Source: Bradyrhizobium diazoefficiens (GTDB lineage Bacteria > Pseudomonadota > Alphaproteobacteria > Rhizobiales > Xanthobacteraceae). From it: a DNA stretch of 64,000 bases. Each line of letters starts with the position of its first letter. The first letter of the stretch is position 1. Under the pieces are notes generated by a model, which saw nothing but the letters and a program-made list of their open reading frames with translations, did not search any database and was not told where the DNA came from. Positions 43,297 through 52,183 of the stretch are shown here, piece after piece. The stretch spans positions 124,001 to 188,000 of the forward strand of contig NZ_JAFCJE010000007.1 of assembly GCF_018131185.1 (NCBI RefSeq), given 5' to 3'. Position numbers and translations under genes: made by a program.

Positions 43297-43753
43297 GGGC
43301 ATCGGCGATGCGCGCGGCTTCGCGCTGATCGAGATCCTGTGCGTGCTCGCGATCATCGGCCTGCTCGCGGCAATCATCCTGCCGGCTGTCCCGCGCACGA
43401 CGACGCGCGCCAGGCTGGAGAGCTACGCGGTCGAGACCGCGGCGCTGCTGAAAGCCGACCGCAACGCGGCGCTGCGCCGGCAAACCAGGGTGGCGACCCA
43501 GGTGGACGCGGAGGCGCGCGCGATCCGTTCCGGTGTCACCGGCCGGACCATCCGCCTGCCTGATGACGTGGTGGTGCAGGCGATGCTGGCCTCGCGCTGC
43601 GCCGACAGGGCCGCGGGCCGGACGATCGATTTCTTTCCGTCGGGCATGTCGTGTGGCGGGGTGATCGCGATAGCGAGGCCGGGTATCGGCTATGAGGTGC
43701 GCGTCAACTGGCTGACCGGAGGCGTCGAGATTGTCCCGCAGAAGCTGCTCTGA
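43259..43753 (+). CDS. gspH: Type II secretion system minor pseudopilin GspH
   Basis: A 164-residue minor pseudopilin. The leader ends GDARG|FALIEILCVLAIIGLLAAI. I chose GTG 43259 because AGGAAGG lies just upstream; it overlaps the end of gspG by 38 bases and gives a leader of about 20 residues. The globular part (LLKADRNAALRRQTRVATQVD and FFPSGMSCGG) fits the GspH family. Confidence 0.85.
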   Translation: MERRPTLSAARAEGIGDARGFALIEILCVLAIIGLLAAIILPAVPRTTTRARLESYAVETAALLKADRNAALRRQTRVATQVDAEARAIRSGVTGRTIRLPDDVVVQAMLASRCADRAAGRTIDFFPSGMSCGGVIAIARPGIGYEVRVNWLTGGVEIVPQKLL

Positions 43754-44126
43754 CACCGCCGGTTTCACCCTGATCGAGGCGCTGGTCGCGCTCGCGATCA
43801 TCGCGGTCATGCTCGGGACGATCGGCTCGGTCATCGCCACGACGGTGAAGGGGACGCGCGCGATCGACCAGCGTCTGGCGCTCGCAGGCACGGCCGAGAC
43901 CCTGCTCGCAGACCTGCCGCCGCGCTCTTTGCTGAAACCCGGCCGGCGGAGCGGCGAACTGGCCGGCAGCCGCTGGCGGGTCGACGTTGCGCCGATGAAG
44001 ATGCCGGGCGGTGATCCCGCCAGCGATCGCTTCGTGCCGTTGGCCGTCAATTTGCGCCTGCAGCGGGCCGACGGTAGCGCGATCCAGGTCACGACGGTGA
44101 AACTGGTGCCGAGGGCGGCGCAATGA
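43731..44126 (+). CDS. gspI: Type II secretion system minor pseudopilin GspI
   Basis: A 131-residue minor pseudopilin. The leader is very short (about 11 residues), ending SCSDTAG|FTLIEALVALAIIAVML. Start is TTG 43731, overlapping gspH by 23 bases. The size and the pattern of the C-terminal beta region (LAGSRWRVDVAPM, VNLRLQRADGSAIQVTTVKL) match GspI. Confidence 0.85.
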   Translation: MSRRSCSDTAGFTLIEALVALAIIAVMLGTIGSVIATTVKGTRAIDQRLALAGTAETLLADLPPRSLLKPGRRSGELAGSRWRVDVAPMKMPGGDPASDRFVPLAVNLRLQRADGSAIQVTTVKLVPRAAQ

Positions 44127-44857
44127 AGGGTTTGGCAACGAAACGCCTGGCAATGAAGCGCCTGCGCCGCGCGCTGGCCAACGAGGCCGGCTTCACTATG
44201 CTCGAAGTGCTGCTCGCAACCCTGCTGATGACCGTCATCCTTGCGACGCTGGCGACCGTGACGGCGCAATGGCTGCCGAACTGGAATCGCGGCATTGCCC
44301 GCGTGCAGCGGGCCGAGCGTCTTGCGACCGGGCTCGAGCGCATCGTCGCCGACCTCTCCGTCGCCGAGCAGATGACAGTGAACGGCGACGCCAGGGTGCC
44401 GTTGTTCGACGGCGGCGAATTGTCGGTGACCTTCCTGCGCACGGCGCTCGGCCCGAGCGCGCGTCCAGGCCTCGAATTCGTCCGTCTGATCGAAAAGGCC
44501 GACGCTCAAGGGCTCGCCCTGGTGCGCGAGCGCGCGCCGTTCCAACCGATGCCGACCGACGGGCAGATCCGCTTCGTCGATCAGGTCGTGCTGATCCGGG
44601 CGCCGTTCCGCGTCAGCTTCGCCTATGCCGGGCCCGACGGTCAGTGGCAGCCGATCTGGCGGGGGCAGCCGCAGCTGCCGGATCGCATCCGCATTACCGT
44701 GCGGGACAGTGCGACCGGGCAGGTGCTCGCGGTCTCGGGCGCGGCGGTCCCGCGCATTACGGCGCCGGCCGAATGCGCCCGGGCCAAGAACCCGGCGACC
44801 TGCGTCACGGCGCGCTCTCGGCCGGAACAGGCGGAGAAAGAGGAGCAGCAGCTTTGA
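44123..44857 (+). CDS. gspJ: Type II secretion system minor pseudopilin GspJ
   Basis: A 244-residue minor pseudopilin. The leader ends ALANEAG|FTMLEVLLATLLMTVIL. ATG 44123 overlaps the gspI stop (ATGA). It is longer than GspG to GspI, as expected for GspJ, and contains LERIVADLSVAEQM and the usual beta-rich end. It sits with GspI and GspK at the tip of the pseudopilus. Confidence 0.86.
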   Translation: MKGLATKRLAMKRLRRALANEAGFTMLEVLLATLLMTVILATLATVTAQWLPNWNRGIARVQRAERLATGLERIVADLSVAEQMTVNGDARVPLFDGGELSVTFLRTALGPSARPGLEFVRLIEKADAQGLALVRERAPFQPMPTDGQIRFVDQVVLIRAPFRVSFAYAGPDGQWQPIWRGQPQLPDRIRITVRDSATGQVLAVSGAAVPRITAPAECARAKNPATCVTARSRPEQAEKEEQQL

Positions 44858-45768
44858 GCGGAGCAAGGGACGCGCATGCAACGCTTCGCGACGGCCGCGG
44901 CTTCATCGTCGTCGCGGTGCTCTGGATGCTGGCGGCGCTGGCGGCGCTGGCGCTGATCTACCTGACCTATGTGACCAACACGGCGGTCACGGTCTCCGTC
45001 AATGCCGACCGGTTGCAGGCCGATGCGCTGGTGACCGCGGGGATCGAGCTCGCGGCCTATCGTCTGACGGCGCAGAACGAGGCGCTGCGTCCGACCAGCG
45101 GCACCTTCAATGCCCGGGTCGGTGCCGGTCGGGTGAGCGTGACGTTCCGTTCGGAGGCTGCGCGCGTCGATCTCAACATGGCACCGAAGCCGCTGCTATC
45201 GGGCCTGATGACGGCGCTCGGTGTCTCCGCGACGGACGCACCCGTCTATGCCGACCGGATTCTCGCCTGGCGCGCATCGACCGAGCCCGGCCAGGAGAAT
45301 GCGGAAGATTCCTACTATCGCACGCTCGGCGCGCCTTATTTGCCGCGTCACGCGCCGTTTCCGCATAGTGACGAACTCTGGCTAGTGCGCGGCATTCCGG
45401 CCGCCGTCGTGGAGCGCGTGCTGCCCTTCGTCACGGTGTTCAGCAACATGCGGACGGTGAACGTGCTCGACGCCGCGCCGCAGGTAGTGGCGGCGCTGCC
45501 GGGCATGTCGCCCGGGCTATTGCAGCAGGTGCTGCGTGACCGCACCGATCCCAACGTCGATTCCCGGGCCTTGGTCGGGCTTGCCGGCAGCACCAATGCG
45601 ACGATCGAAGGCTCGAAGGCGTACCGGTTGACGGTCGCGGTCGAGCTGCTGTCGCATCGGCGGAGCTCGGCCGAGGTCGTCATCCTGCTTCTCGAAACCG
45701 GCGATGAGCCGTATCGTGTATTGTCGTGGCATAACGCCGTCGACGGCTCCGCCGGAAAGCCTCTGTGA
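44854..45768 (+). CDS. gspK: Type II secretion system minor pseudopilin GspK
   Basis: A 304-residue tip pseudopilin. The leader ends LRDGRG|FIVVAVLWMLAALAALALIYL; +5 is Val and not Glu, which is usual for GspK. A large alpha domain follows, containing VDLNMAPKPLLSGLMTALG and the helix-hairpin-helix-like SAM modules (VNVLDAAPQVVAALPGM). Start TTG 44854 with AGGAG at 44840-44844; it overlaps the gspJ stop. The gene ends 1 base before gspL. Confidence 0.88.
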   Translation: MSGARDAHATLRDGRGFIVVAVLWMLAALAALALIYLTYVTNTAVTVSVNADRLQADALVTAGIELAAYRLTAQNEALRPTSGTFNARVGAGRVSVTFRSEAARVDLNMAPKPLLSGLMTALGVSATDAPVYADRILAWRASTEPGQENAEDSYYRTLGAPYLPRHAPFPHSDELWLVRGIPAAVVERVLPFVTVFSNMRTVNVLDAAPQVVAALPGMSPGLLQQVLRDRTDPNVDSRALVGLAGSTNATIEGSKAYRLTVAVELLSHRRSSAEVVILLLETGDEPYRVLSWHNAVDGSAGKPL

Positions 45769-45769
45769 G

Positions 45770-46807
45770 ATGAGCTCACTCGTTTCTCTTCGCGCTATTC
45801 TCGATGCCTGGACCGGCACTGTAGCCGGCACGATCGTTCGCGCCATGGAGCGGGCCGTGTCGCCGCGGGTGGTCCGGCTGGTCGAAAGCGAGACCGGCAC
45901 GTTCGCGCTGGAAGCGGCCAAGTCGGAGAACGTCCCGAAGGAGATTGTGTTCGAGGATGGCAAGTTTGCAAGCGCCAATCTCGCGCAGATCGTCCGCGGC
46001 AGCCGCGTCGAGATCGTGCTGCGGTCGTCGCGCTTTTTGTTTCGTCCGCTGGAACTGCCGGCGCGTGCCGCCGATTTCCTCGACGGCATCGTGCGGGCGC
46101 AGATCGACCGGCTGACGCCGTGGACCGCGAACGAAGCGGTGTTCGGTTGTCGCGCTCCGGCGGCGCATGGCAGCGACAGCATCACCACGGAGATCGCCGC
46201 GGCGCCGCGCAAGCTGGCGATGAGCTATGTAGATGCCGTCTCCCCGTTCCATCCGTCGGCGGTCGCGATCGCGACGGAGGCGAGCGCGGGCGGACGCATC
46301 AAGGTATTCGAGCAGAGGTCGCGCGGCGCGGTCGATCCGGCGCGGTTGAGCCGGGCGCTGCAAGCGGTGCTGGCTCTTGCCGCCGTCGCCGCGGTGACGG
46401 GATCGGTCGCGGCAAGCTATCTTGCCGACGGCCTCGGCGCGCAGGAGAAGGAGCTCGAACGGCAGATCACCCAGCGCCGCGCCGCGCTTCGCGGCAGCGA
46501 TGGCGGCGAGCGATCCCCACTCGCGCTGCTCGAACGCCGCAAATACGAGACAGCGGCGAGTGTGATCGTGCTGGAAACGCTGAGCCGGGTGTTGCCGGAC
46601 CATACCTATGTCACCGAGCTGCATCTTGTGGGCAACAAGCTGCAGATCGGCGGCATCACCCGCGATGCGCCCTCGCTGATCCCGTTGATCGAGCAATCCG
46701 GACATTTCAACCGCGCGACCTTCTACGCCCCGACAACGCGCAGCTCCTCCGATCCCGGCGAGCGCTTCCATATCGAGGCGCAAATCGAACCGAGGAACGT
46801 GCCATGA
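45770..46807 (+). CDS. gspL: Type II secretion system GspL/PilN-like protein
   Basis: A 345-residue single-pass inner-membrane protein. The cytoplasmic part (1-190) is shorter than in classical GspL and only loosely actin-like. The membrane helix is about 195-217. The periplasmic part (about 240-345, with VIVLETLSRVLPDHTYVTELHLVGNKLQIGG) is a ferredoxin-like PilN/GspL domain. ATG 45770 follows the gspK stop, and ATGA at the end overlaps gspM. It links GspE to the platform. Confidence 0.84.
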   Translation: MSSLVSLRAILDAWTGTVAGTIVRAMERAVSPRVVRLVESETGTFALEAAKSENVPKEIVFEDGKFASANLAQIVRGSRVEIVLRSSRFLFRPLELPARAADFLDGIVRAQIDRLTPWTANEAVFGCRAPAAHGSDSITTEIAAAPRKLAMSYVDAVSPFHPSAVAIATEASAGGRIKVFEQRSRGAVDPARLSRALQAVLALAAVAAVTGSVAASYLADGLGAQEKELERQITQRRAALRGSDGGERSPLALLERRKYETAASVIVLETLSRVLPDHTYVTELHLVGNKLQIGGITRDAPSLIPLIEQSGHFNRATFYAPTTRSSSDPGERFHIEAQIEPRNVP

Positions 46808-47385
46808 GCAGTGCCAAGCTCACCGGCGGCAATGCGGTCGCGCGGGCGCTCGCGAGTTCGCCGCTGATCGCGGTTACGCTCTATGTGGCGATTGCCGGCG
46901 CGCTGCTGCTGACGACGGGGCTGTCGATCGCCGAGATCGTCGCCCATCGGCAAGCGCTGGCGCAGACTTCCGACCTGCTCGACCAGTTGCGTGGCCGCAA
47001 GGGAGGCGCCAAGAATGCCGCCGCGTTATCGGCCGAGCGGCCGGGTACGCCGTTCCTGGAGGGGCCGACCGTGACCGTCGCGGGCGCCAATCTGCTGCAG
47101 AGGGTTGCCGCTGCTGTCAGCGATGCCGGCGGCCAGGTCCAGTCCTCGCAAGTTGACGTATCCGGCGCGCGAACCAAGGATGGCTTCGTCGGCCTCGTCG
47201 TGAGCTGTGAGCTGGAACAGCCCGCGCTCCAGAAGCTGCTCTACGATATCGAGGCCGGCATGCCGTTCCTGTTTGTCGATCAGCTCGACGTCCAGGTGCC
47301 GCAGACCACCGCGCTGAGCGACGCGGGCACCGGTCGCGTCAGGGTGATCCTGGGCGTCTCGGGCCAGTGGCAGGCGGGGAAGTAG
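46804..47385 (+). CDS. gspM: Type II secretion system GspM-like protein
   Basis: A 193-residue single-pass inner-membrane protein with a helix at about 22-44 (PLIAVTLYVAIAGALLLTTGL), a coiled stretch to about 65, and a periplasmic ferredoxin-like domain ending FVDQLDVQVPQ and GRVRVILGVSGQWQ. It resembles the GspM II/PilO type more than E. coli GspM. ATG 46804 overlaps the gspL stop, and it is the last gene of the gspE-M run. Confidence 0.83.
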   Translation: MSSAKLTGGNAVARALASSPLIAVTLYVAIAGALLLTTGLSIAEIVAHRQALAQTSDLLDQLRGRKGGAKNAAALSAERPGTPFLEGPTVTVAGANLLQRVAAAVSDAGGQVQSSQVDVSGARTKDGFVGLVVSCELEQPALQKLLYDIEAGMPFLFVDQLDVQVPQTTALSDAGTGRVRVILGVSGQWQAGK

Positions 47386-47415
47386 GTCGGCCAAATCAAG
47401 GCGGACTGGTCAGCC

Positions 47416-50400
47416 TCACCAAGCGTACTTGAACACGCCCTTGCCGGAATAGCTGGTGACGTTGCCGGAGAACTCGCCGTCGAAGGTGGCGGCGATGGAG
47501 AAGCCGCTCAGCCACTTCATCTCGGCGCTGCCGCTCACGAGCGCGGAGTCGGCATCGACCCTGGCGCCGTTCACGACGAAGCCGGTGCCCGGCAAGGTCT
47601 GGAACAGGGCGGTGACGGCGCGGCTCGGATTGTAGTCGTGCGCCCAGGCGGCACGGCCGCGCAGCGTCAGCACGCCGCTCTGCATGGCGTAGGACTTGTC
47701 GGTGCGTAGGCCGAGTTCGGAGCGGGTATTGGTCAGAGACTGCGAAGCGTAGTTCAGCGCGAACAGGCCGCCGCCGTTGAGGCTGACTTCGGAGTAGTTG
47801 GGCAGGTTGAAGTTCGTCACCTGCGCCGCGGCATAGGGCGTGATGCCGATCAGCGGCGTCGTGAACCGATAGCCGCCCTCGAAGCGCGCCGAGAACGTGT
47901 CGGCCTTGAACCGGCCCTGGAGCTGGTCGGCCCCGGCGAGCGCCACGGTGCGGTTGGTCGTGACGTCGTGCCAGCCATAGGCAAGCGCGGCCGAGACGTA
48001 GGCCGGTCCGAAATTGTGCCGGCCATAGACACCGGCCTGGAACAGGTCGGCCGAGCCCGTGCCCATCGCATTGGCGAGCGAGTAGTTCAGTCCGCCGCCG
48101 CCGAGCGCAAAGCCGACCAGCGTGTCCACCGAGATTCGGTAGTCGGCACCGGCCGCGCCGCCCCAGACCCGCGCGGTCAGGTCCTGCGAGCCGACCTGCG
48201 CATTGCCGCCGACCCCGGCCGAGCCGCCATAGCCGGCTGCCCAGACGCTCCAGCGGCTGCTCGGCTGCGAGGAGAACAGCGGCGCCTTGGTCGCCATCGC
48301 ATAAGCCTCGCGCTCGCGCGCGGTGGCGGGCCGCTTCGACGCGTAGGCCGCCGCCTCGTTGCTCTCGGCGAACTGCGCGACGCTGCCCGCCTTGGCGAAG
48401 CCGCCGCTACGCCCGACGACGGTCGGGTCGAGCATCAGATTCAGAAACTGGCCGCCGGCGTTGATTGCAGACTGGATGATGCCGGTGCCGAGCTCACCCG
48501 ATGCGGTCGTCAGTCCCGCCGGCGTCAGCGCGGCGAAGGCCGCTGGAATGCCGCCGGTGGTGTTGAAGAAATTGGTTAGCGTGTTCGCGACGTTCTGCTG
48601 GTTGACGTTGAGCCCGGCGCCTTGCGCGAAATTGACATTGACGTTGAGGAACACGTTGTTGGTGTCGTAGCTCAGCGTCGCGTTGAGCGTCGGCATGTTC
48701 GACAAGACTGTCGAATTGAAGGTACTGCCGGCCAGGGTGCCGGCCGCGGTCAAGATCGTGTACTGCTTCTTGACCGTGCCCGAGGTGAAGTTCGCGCGCA
48801 CCGTTGCACCGCCGAGGTCGGCCGCGCCATTGACCTGGGCGAGGCTGGCACTGGTCGAGGAAACCTGCACCAGATAGGTCGAGGCGGCGGTGAAGATCAG
48901 CGATCCACTGATGGTCATCGTGCCGAACGGATTCGCCGCGCTGCCGGGCGCCAGCGTGCCTCCATTGACCGCGACGCCCGCGATCGTGCCGCTGCCGGCG
49001 AGCGTGCCGCCGGTGTTGATGGTGGTCAGGCTGTTCAGAAGCGAGCCGTCCACCACCAGCGTGCCGCCGTTCACGGCGGTGGCGCCCGTATAGGTGTTGA
49101 TACCGGTGAGCGTCTGCATGCCGCCCGTCAGCGCAAGTCCGCCGCCGGCGGCGCCATCGGCGATGACGCCGGAGAAGGTGCCGTTGCCGTTCGTGATGGT
49201 CAGCGTGTTGGCGCCGAGATTGACGGTGCCCGCGCCCGAGAGCGACTTGATCGCGGTGCCGGTACTCAAGGCCGTGATGTCGAAGATGCCGTTGGCGATG
49301 ACGCTGCTCGAGGTCGCGATGCTGCCGTCGCTGCCGCCGAAATTGACGAGATCGAGTTCGCCGCCGCTGGCGATGGTCGTGGTGCCGGTATAGGTGTTGG
49401 TGCCGTAGAGCTGCTGCAGCCCCCCGTTCGCGATCGCAAGATTGCCGGCGGTGCCGCCGCCGATGCCGCCGTCCTGGATCACGCCGCCGAAGGCGGTGCC
49501 GCTGCCAGCCGTAAGCGTCAGCGTCTTCGATCCCAGCGCGACGACGCCATTGGTGCCGAAGGAGAGCAGCTGAGTCACCGATGCCCCGGACGTGGTCTGG
49601 GAAATATCGAGCGTCGAAGCCGCGCCCGAGAAGGCGACATAAAGCGAATTTGCAATCGAGCCGCCGCCCTTCAGTGCCAGGGTTGCGCCCGCGTCGATCT
49701 GCGTGACATTGGTGTAGGTGTTTAGGCCCGAGAGCGTCTGCGTTCCGCCGAAAACCTCGAACCCGCCTGTGCCCTGGATCACACCCGAGAACTCGGTCGA
49801 GCCGTTGGTAATGACCAGATTGTTGGCGCCCAGGTTGACGGCGCCGCTCGAACTGCCGGCAAGCGTCGTGATGGCGTTGAACGGAACCGCGGATGCCGAG
49901 ATGTCGAAGGTCGCGTCCACCGTGACGACGCTGGATGACGAAATACTGCCGAAGCCGGAGATTGCCAACGTTCCGGCCGAGATCGTCGTCGCGCCCGTGT
50001 AGGTGTTGGTGCCGGTCAACGTCAGCGTGCCTGCGCCGACCTTGGTCAGGCCGCCGGTGCCGGAGATGATGCCGTCGACCTGGGTCGAGGTGTTGAGGCT
50101 GCCGGTGGTAAGCGTATTGGCGCCCAGAGCATAATTGCCGGCGCCTTCGATCGAGCCGGACGTCATCCCGCCGCTGGTCAGGCCCGAAATGTCGACGGTG
50201 CCGCCGGCGTTGGTGGTGAAGCGCGCGCTGCCGCCGGTCGCCGACCCGCTGAAGTTCGTCGTTGCACCGTTGTTGGTGGTGATGGTGGCGCTGCCGGCGG
50301 TGGCGGAGCCGTCGAAATTCAACGTTCCGTCGTTGATGATGGACGAGGCGGCGGCGGTGGTGGTGTTGTGGAAGCTCAGCACTCCCCCTGCGCCGTTGTT

Positions 50401-51033
50401 GATCGTAGCCGTGCCGGCCGAAGCATTGCTGAAGAAATCGATCTGGCCGGTGGCGTTGTTGGTGATCTGGGCGCTGCCGGCAGAGGCCGAATCCTCGAAC
50501 GTGACGAAGCCGCTGTTGGCGAGAGTTGCCGTCCCTGCGGTGCTGTCCTGGATGAAGTTGACGTTGCCGCCGACATCGTTGGTGATGGTCACGGCCCCGG
50601 CGCCGCCGCTCGCCGTGCTGCTGTTCTGGAACACCAGGTTGTTGCCGGCGGTGACTCCAAAATTCTGGGTATTGCCCGTATCGTTGTTGATGATGCCCGT
50701 TGCATTGACGATGAACGGGTTGCCGATCGTGAACGTATAGGCCTGCGAGGCGTTCGAGAACTGGATCGTGCCGATGCTGACGACGCCGTTGTTGTTGTCG
50801 ACCGCCGTGCTTCCGGTGTTGCTGAAGGTCGCGGTCTCGTCCGGCACACTCGGGTTGGATGACCAATTGGTGGGATCCGTCCAGTCTGTGGAGCCGCCGG
50901 TCCATGTGCCGTCCACGGCAGGCGCGGCGACGACGCCGAGTGCCGTGGTGGCGAGGAGTGTCGCCAGGGAGTGGCGCACGACGGATCGCAGCCCGTATCC
51001 GATTCGCCCACCTGCCATTGTCGGTCCAGCCAT
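47416..51033 (-). CDS. Autotransporter (type V secretion) with passenger repeats and C-terminal beta-barrel
   Basis: A 1205-residue protein. The signal region (about 15-37, LRSVVRHSLATLLATTALGVVAAPA) is followed by a passenger built from many autotransporter-associated beta-strand repeats, for example GAGTLTLTGTNTYTGATTISAGTLAI. The C-terminal 280 residues form the autotransporter barrel (VWAAGYGGSAGVGG to GVFKYAW, closing in aromatic Trp). No protease motif is seen. Start taken as ATG 51033; ATG 51018 is possible. It lies antisense between gspM and the GspC/N-like gene. Confidence 0.9.
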   Translation of the reverse strand: MAGPTMAGGRIGYGLRSVVRHSLATLLATTALGVVAAPAVDGTWTGGSTDWTDPTNWSSNPSVPDETATFSNTGSTAVDNNNGVVSIGTIQFSNASQAYTFTIGNPFIVNATGIINNDTGNTQNFGVTAGNNLVFQNSSTASGGAGAVTITNDVGGNVNFIQDSTAGTATLANSGFVTFEDSASAGSAQITNNATGQIDFFSNASAGTATINNGAGGVLSFHNTTTAAASSIINDGTLNFDGSATAGSATITTNNGATTNFSGSATGGSARFTTNAGGTVDISGLTSGGMTSGSIEGAGNYALGANTLTTGSLNTSTQVDGIISGTGGLTKVGAGTLTLTGTNTYTGATTISAGTLAISGFGSISSSSVVTVDATFDISASAVPFNAITTLAGSSSGAVNLGANNLVITNGSTEFSGVIQGTGGFEVFGGTQTLSGLNTYTNVTQIDAGATLALKGGGSIANSLYVAFSGAASTLDISQTTSGASVTQLLSFGTNGVVALGSKTLTLTAGSGTAFGGVIQDGGIGGGTAGNLAIANGGLQQLYGTNTYTGTTTIASGGELDLVNFGGSDGSIATSSSVIANGIFDITALSTGTAIKSLSGAGTVNLGANTLTITNGNGTFSGVIADGAAGGGLALTGGMQTLTGINTYTGATAVNGGTLVVDGSLLNSLTTINTGGTLAGSGTIAGVAVNGGTLAPGSAANPFGTMTISGSLIFTAASTYLVQVSSTSASLAQVNGAADLGGATVRANFTSGTVKKQYTILTAAGTLAGSTFNSTVLSNMPTLNATLSYDTNNVFLNVNVNFAQGAGLNVNQQNVANTLTNFFNTTGGIPAAFAALTPAGLTTASGELGTGIIQSAINAGGQFLNLMLDPTVVGRSGGFAKAGSVAQFAESNEAAAYASKRPATAREREAYAMATKAPLFSSQPSSRWSVWAAGYGGSAGVGGNAQVGSQDLTARVWGGAAGADYRISVDTLVGFALGGGGLNYSLANAMGTGSADLFQAGVYGRHNFGPAYVSAALAYGWHDVTTNRTVALAGADQLQGRFKADTFSARFEGGYRFTTPLIGITPYAAAQVTNFNLPNYSEVSLNGGGLFALNYASQSLTNTRSELGLRTDKSYAMQSGVLTLRGRAAWAHDYNPSRAVTALFQTLPGTGFVVNGARVDADSALVSGSAEMKWLSGFSIAATFDGEFSGNVTSYSGKGVFKYAW

Positions 51034-51360
51034 CCGATCGTCTCAAAACATCAAAGAAATCATCGCGAGCATGCAACCTGGGCGCGTACGTAGGCCCGGC
51101 GCCCGCGCCATAATCTCACGGCGCCGCAACGGCCTGCAATGAATGGATATCCATTTGCGTTGGGTTCGGGCCTGTCCGCCCTGCATTTTCAGCCATCGTG
51201 GCCGTCGGGCAACATATTCGTGCATTGCAATAGGTTCAGCGCGGAGTGCGCATGCTAGTTAGGGTGGCAGGACGGGTTGATGGCGCCGTGGATCGGAACT
51301 AGCTTGGCGCGGATGCCTCGCCGTCGTCGTGGCGTGGTCCGTCGTCGCAGGGGAATATCG
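51034..51360. other. Intergenic region between the autotransporter and the GspC/N-like gene
   Basis: 327 bases without a supported gene. It must hold the divergent promoters. A perfect 14-base palindrome, AATGGATATCCATT, lies at 51142-51155 in its less GC-rich middle and could be an operator. Confidence 0.45.
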
Positions 51361-52041
51361 ATGTCCGGCTGGCTGAGGCCGACAGGATTGGCCGTGCTGT
51401 GCGTGGTGCTGGGCGCTGCCGGAACCATGGCGGCCACCTCGTCGCGGGTGGACGTCCTGTCGGACGACGCGGCCGGCAGCCCTGCTGAAAGTGTCGACGT
51501 CGGAACGGTGAGACCGATCGCGCGGCCCGTGCAGCAAATGCCCGGCAAGCCTATCCCTCGTGGCAATCCGCTGTGGTCGGTGCCGCTCTCGGCGCTGAGC
51601 GCAACCCAGGAACGCCCGATCTTCTCGTTTATGCGCCGGCCACCGCCGCGCGCGGTCGCCGCTTCGCCGGTCGAGGAAAGTCCTGCGGCAACGCCCAAGC
51701 CGGTCGAGGCGCCGCCGCCGTTGTTGCTGGTCGGGGCCGTGGTGGGCGAAGGCGACGCGATTGCAATTCTCGTCAACCGCGCCGATCAGAAGGTCGTGCG
51801 TCTGCGGCAGGGCGAATCGCTCGCTGGCTGGTCGCTGACGTCGGTGCAGCCGCGCGAGGTGACGTTCAAGCAGGGCGAGCGCAGCGAGGTGCTGGTGCTC
51901 CAGCGGTCGGATGCAGCCGCTCCCGCGGGCCCGCCCGCGGATGCCGGGGGCAAGCTGACGATGCCCGGCCCGGCCGATCCGGCGTTCTCTCCCTTCGTGC
52001 CGCGTTCGACGCCGAAGAACGGCGAGTCGGATGGACTCTGA
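51361..52041 (+). CDS. Type II secretion system GspC/GspN-like inner-membrane protein
   Basis: A 226-residue single-pass protein: membrane helix at about 7-27 (GLAVLCVVLGAAGTMAA), a periplasmic linker, RPIFSFMRRPPPRA, a Pro-rich stretch, then a compact beta domain (LLLVGAVVGEGDAIAILVNRADQKVVRLRQGESLAGWSLTSVQPREVTF). That domain resembles the homology region of GspC/GspN, the part that contacts the secretin. There is no PDZ domain. I chose ATG 51361, with AGGGG upstream. It is separated from gspM by the autotransporter gene. Confidence 0.75.
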   Translation: MSGWLRPTGLAVLCVVLGAAGTMAATSSRVDVLSDDAAGSPAESVDVGTVRPIARPVQQMPGKPIPRGNPLWSVPLSALSATQERPIFSFMRRPPPRAVAASPVEESPAATPKPVEAPPPLLLVGAVVGEGDAIAILVNRADQKVVRLRQGESLAGWSLTSVQPREVTFKQGERSEVLVLQRSDAAAPAGPPADAGGKLTMPGPADPAFSPFVPRSTPKNGESDGL

Positions 52042-52183
52042 GCGCTGGCAGGCGCGCCGGGCCCCTGTAGACTATCGACTATCGACATTCCCTGGATCGG
52101 CTGCTAGCCCGAATTCGCGCCCCTCGCGGGACCCGATCGGAGATGCGGCAAGGGCTTGGTGAGGTGATGGCCGGTTGGCTGGC

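Noticed and set aside
40288..43398. A 1036-codon open frame opposite gspE, gspF and gspG.
   Set aside because: The plus-strand frames encode well-conserved secretion proteins; the reverse product is low-complexity His/Arg/Asp sequence.
47386..47415. Terminator between gspM and the convergent autotransporter gene.
   Set aside because: Only 30 bases are available and no stable stem with a T-run is present.
48494..51076. An 860-codon open frame in another minus-strand frame of the autotransporter gene.
   Set aside because: It is a frame-shifted shadow of the repetitive passenger region; only the other frame has signal peptide, repeats and barrel.
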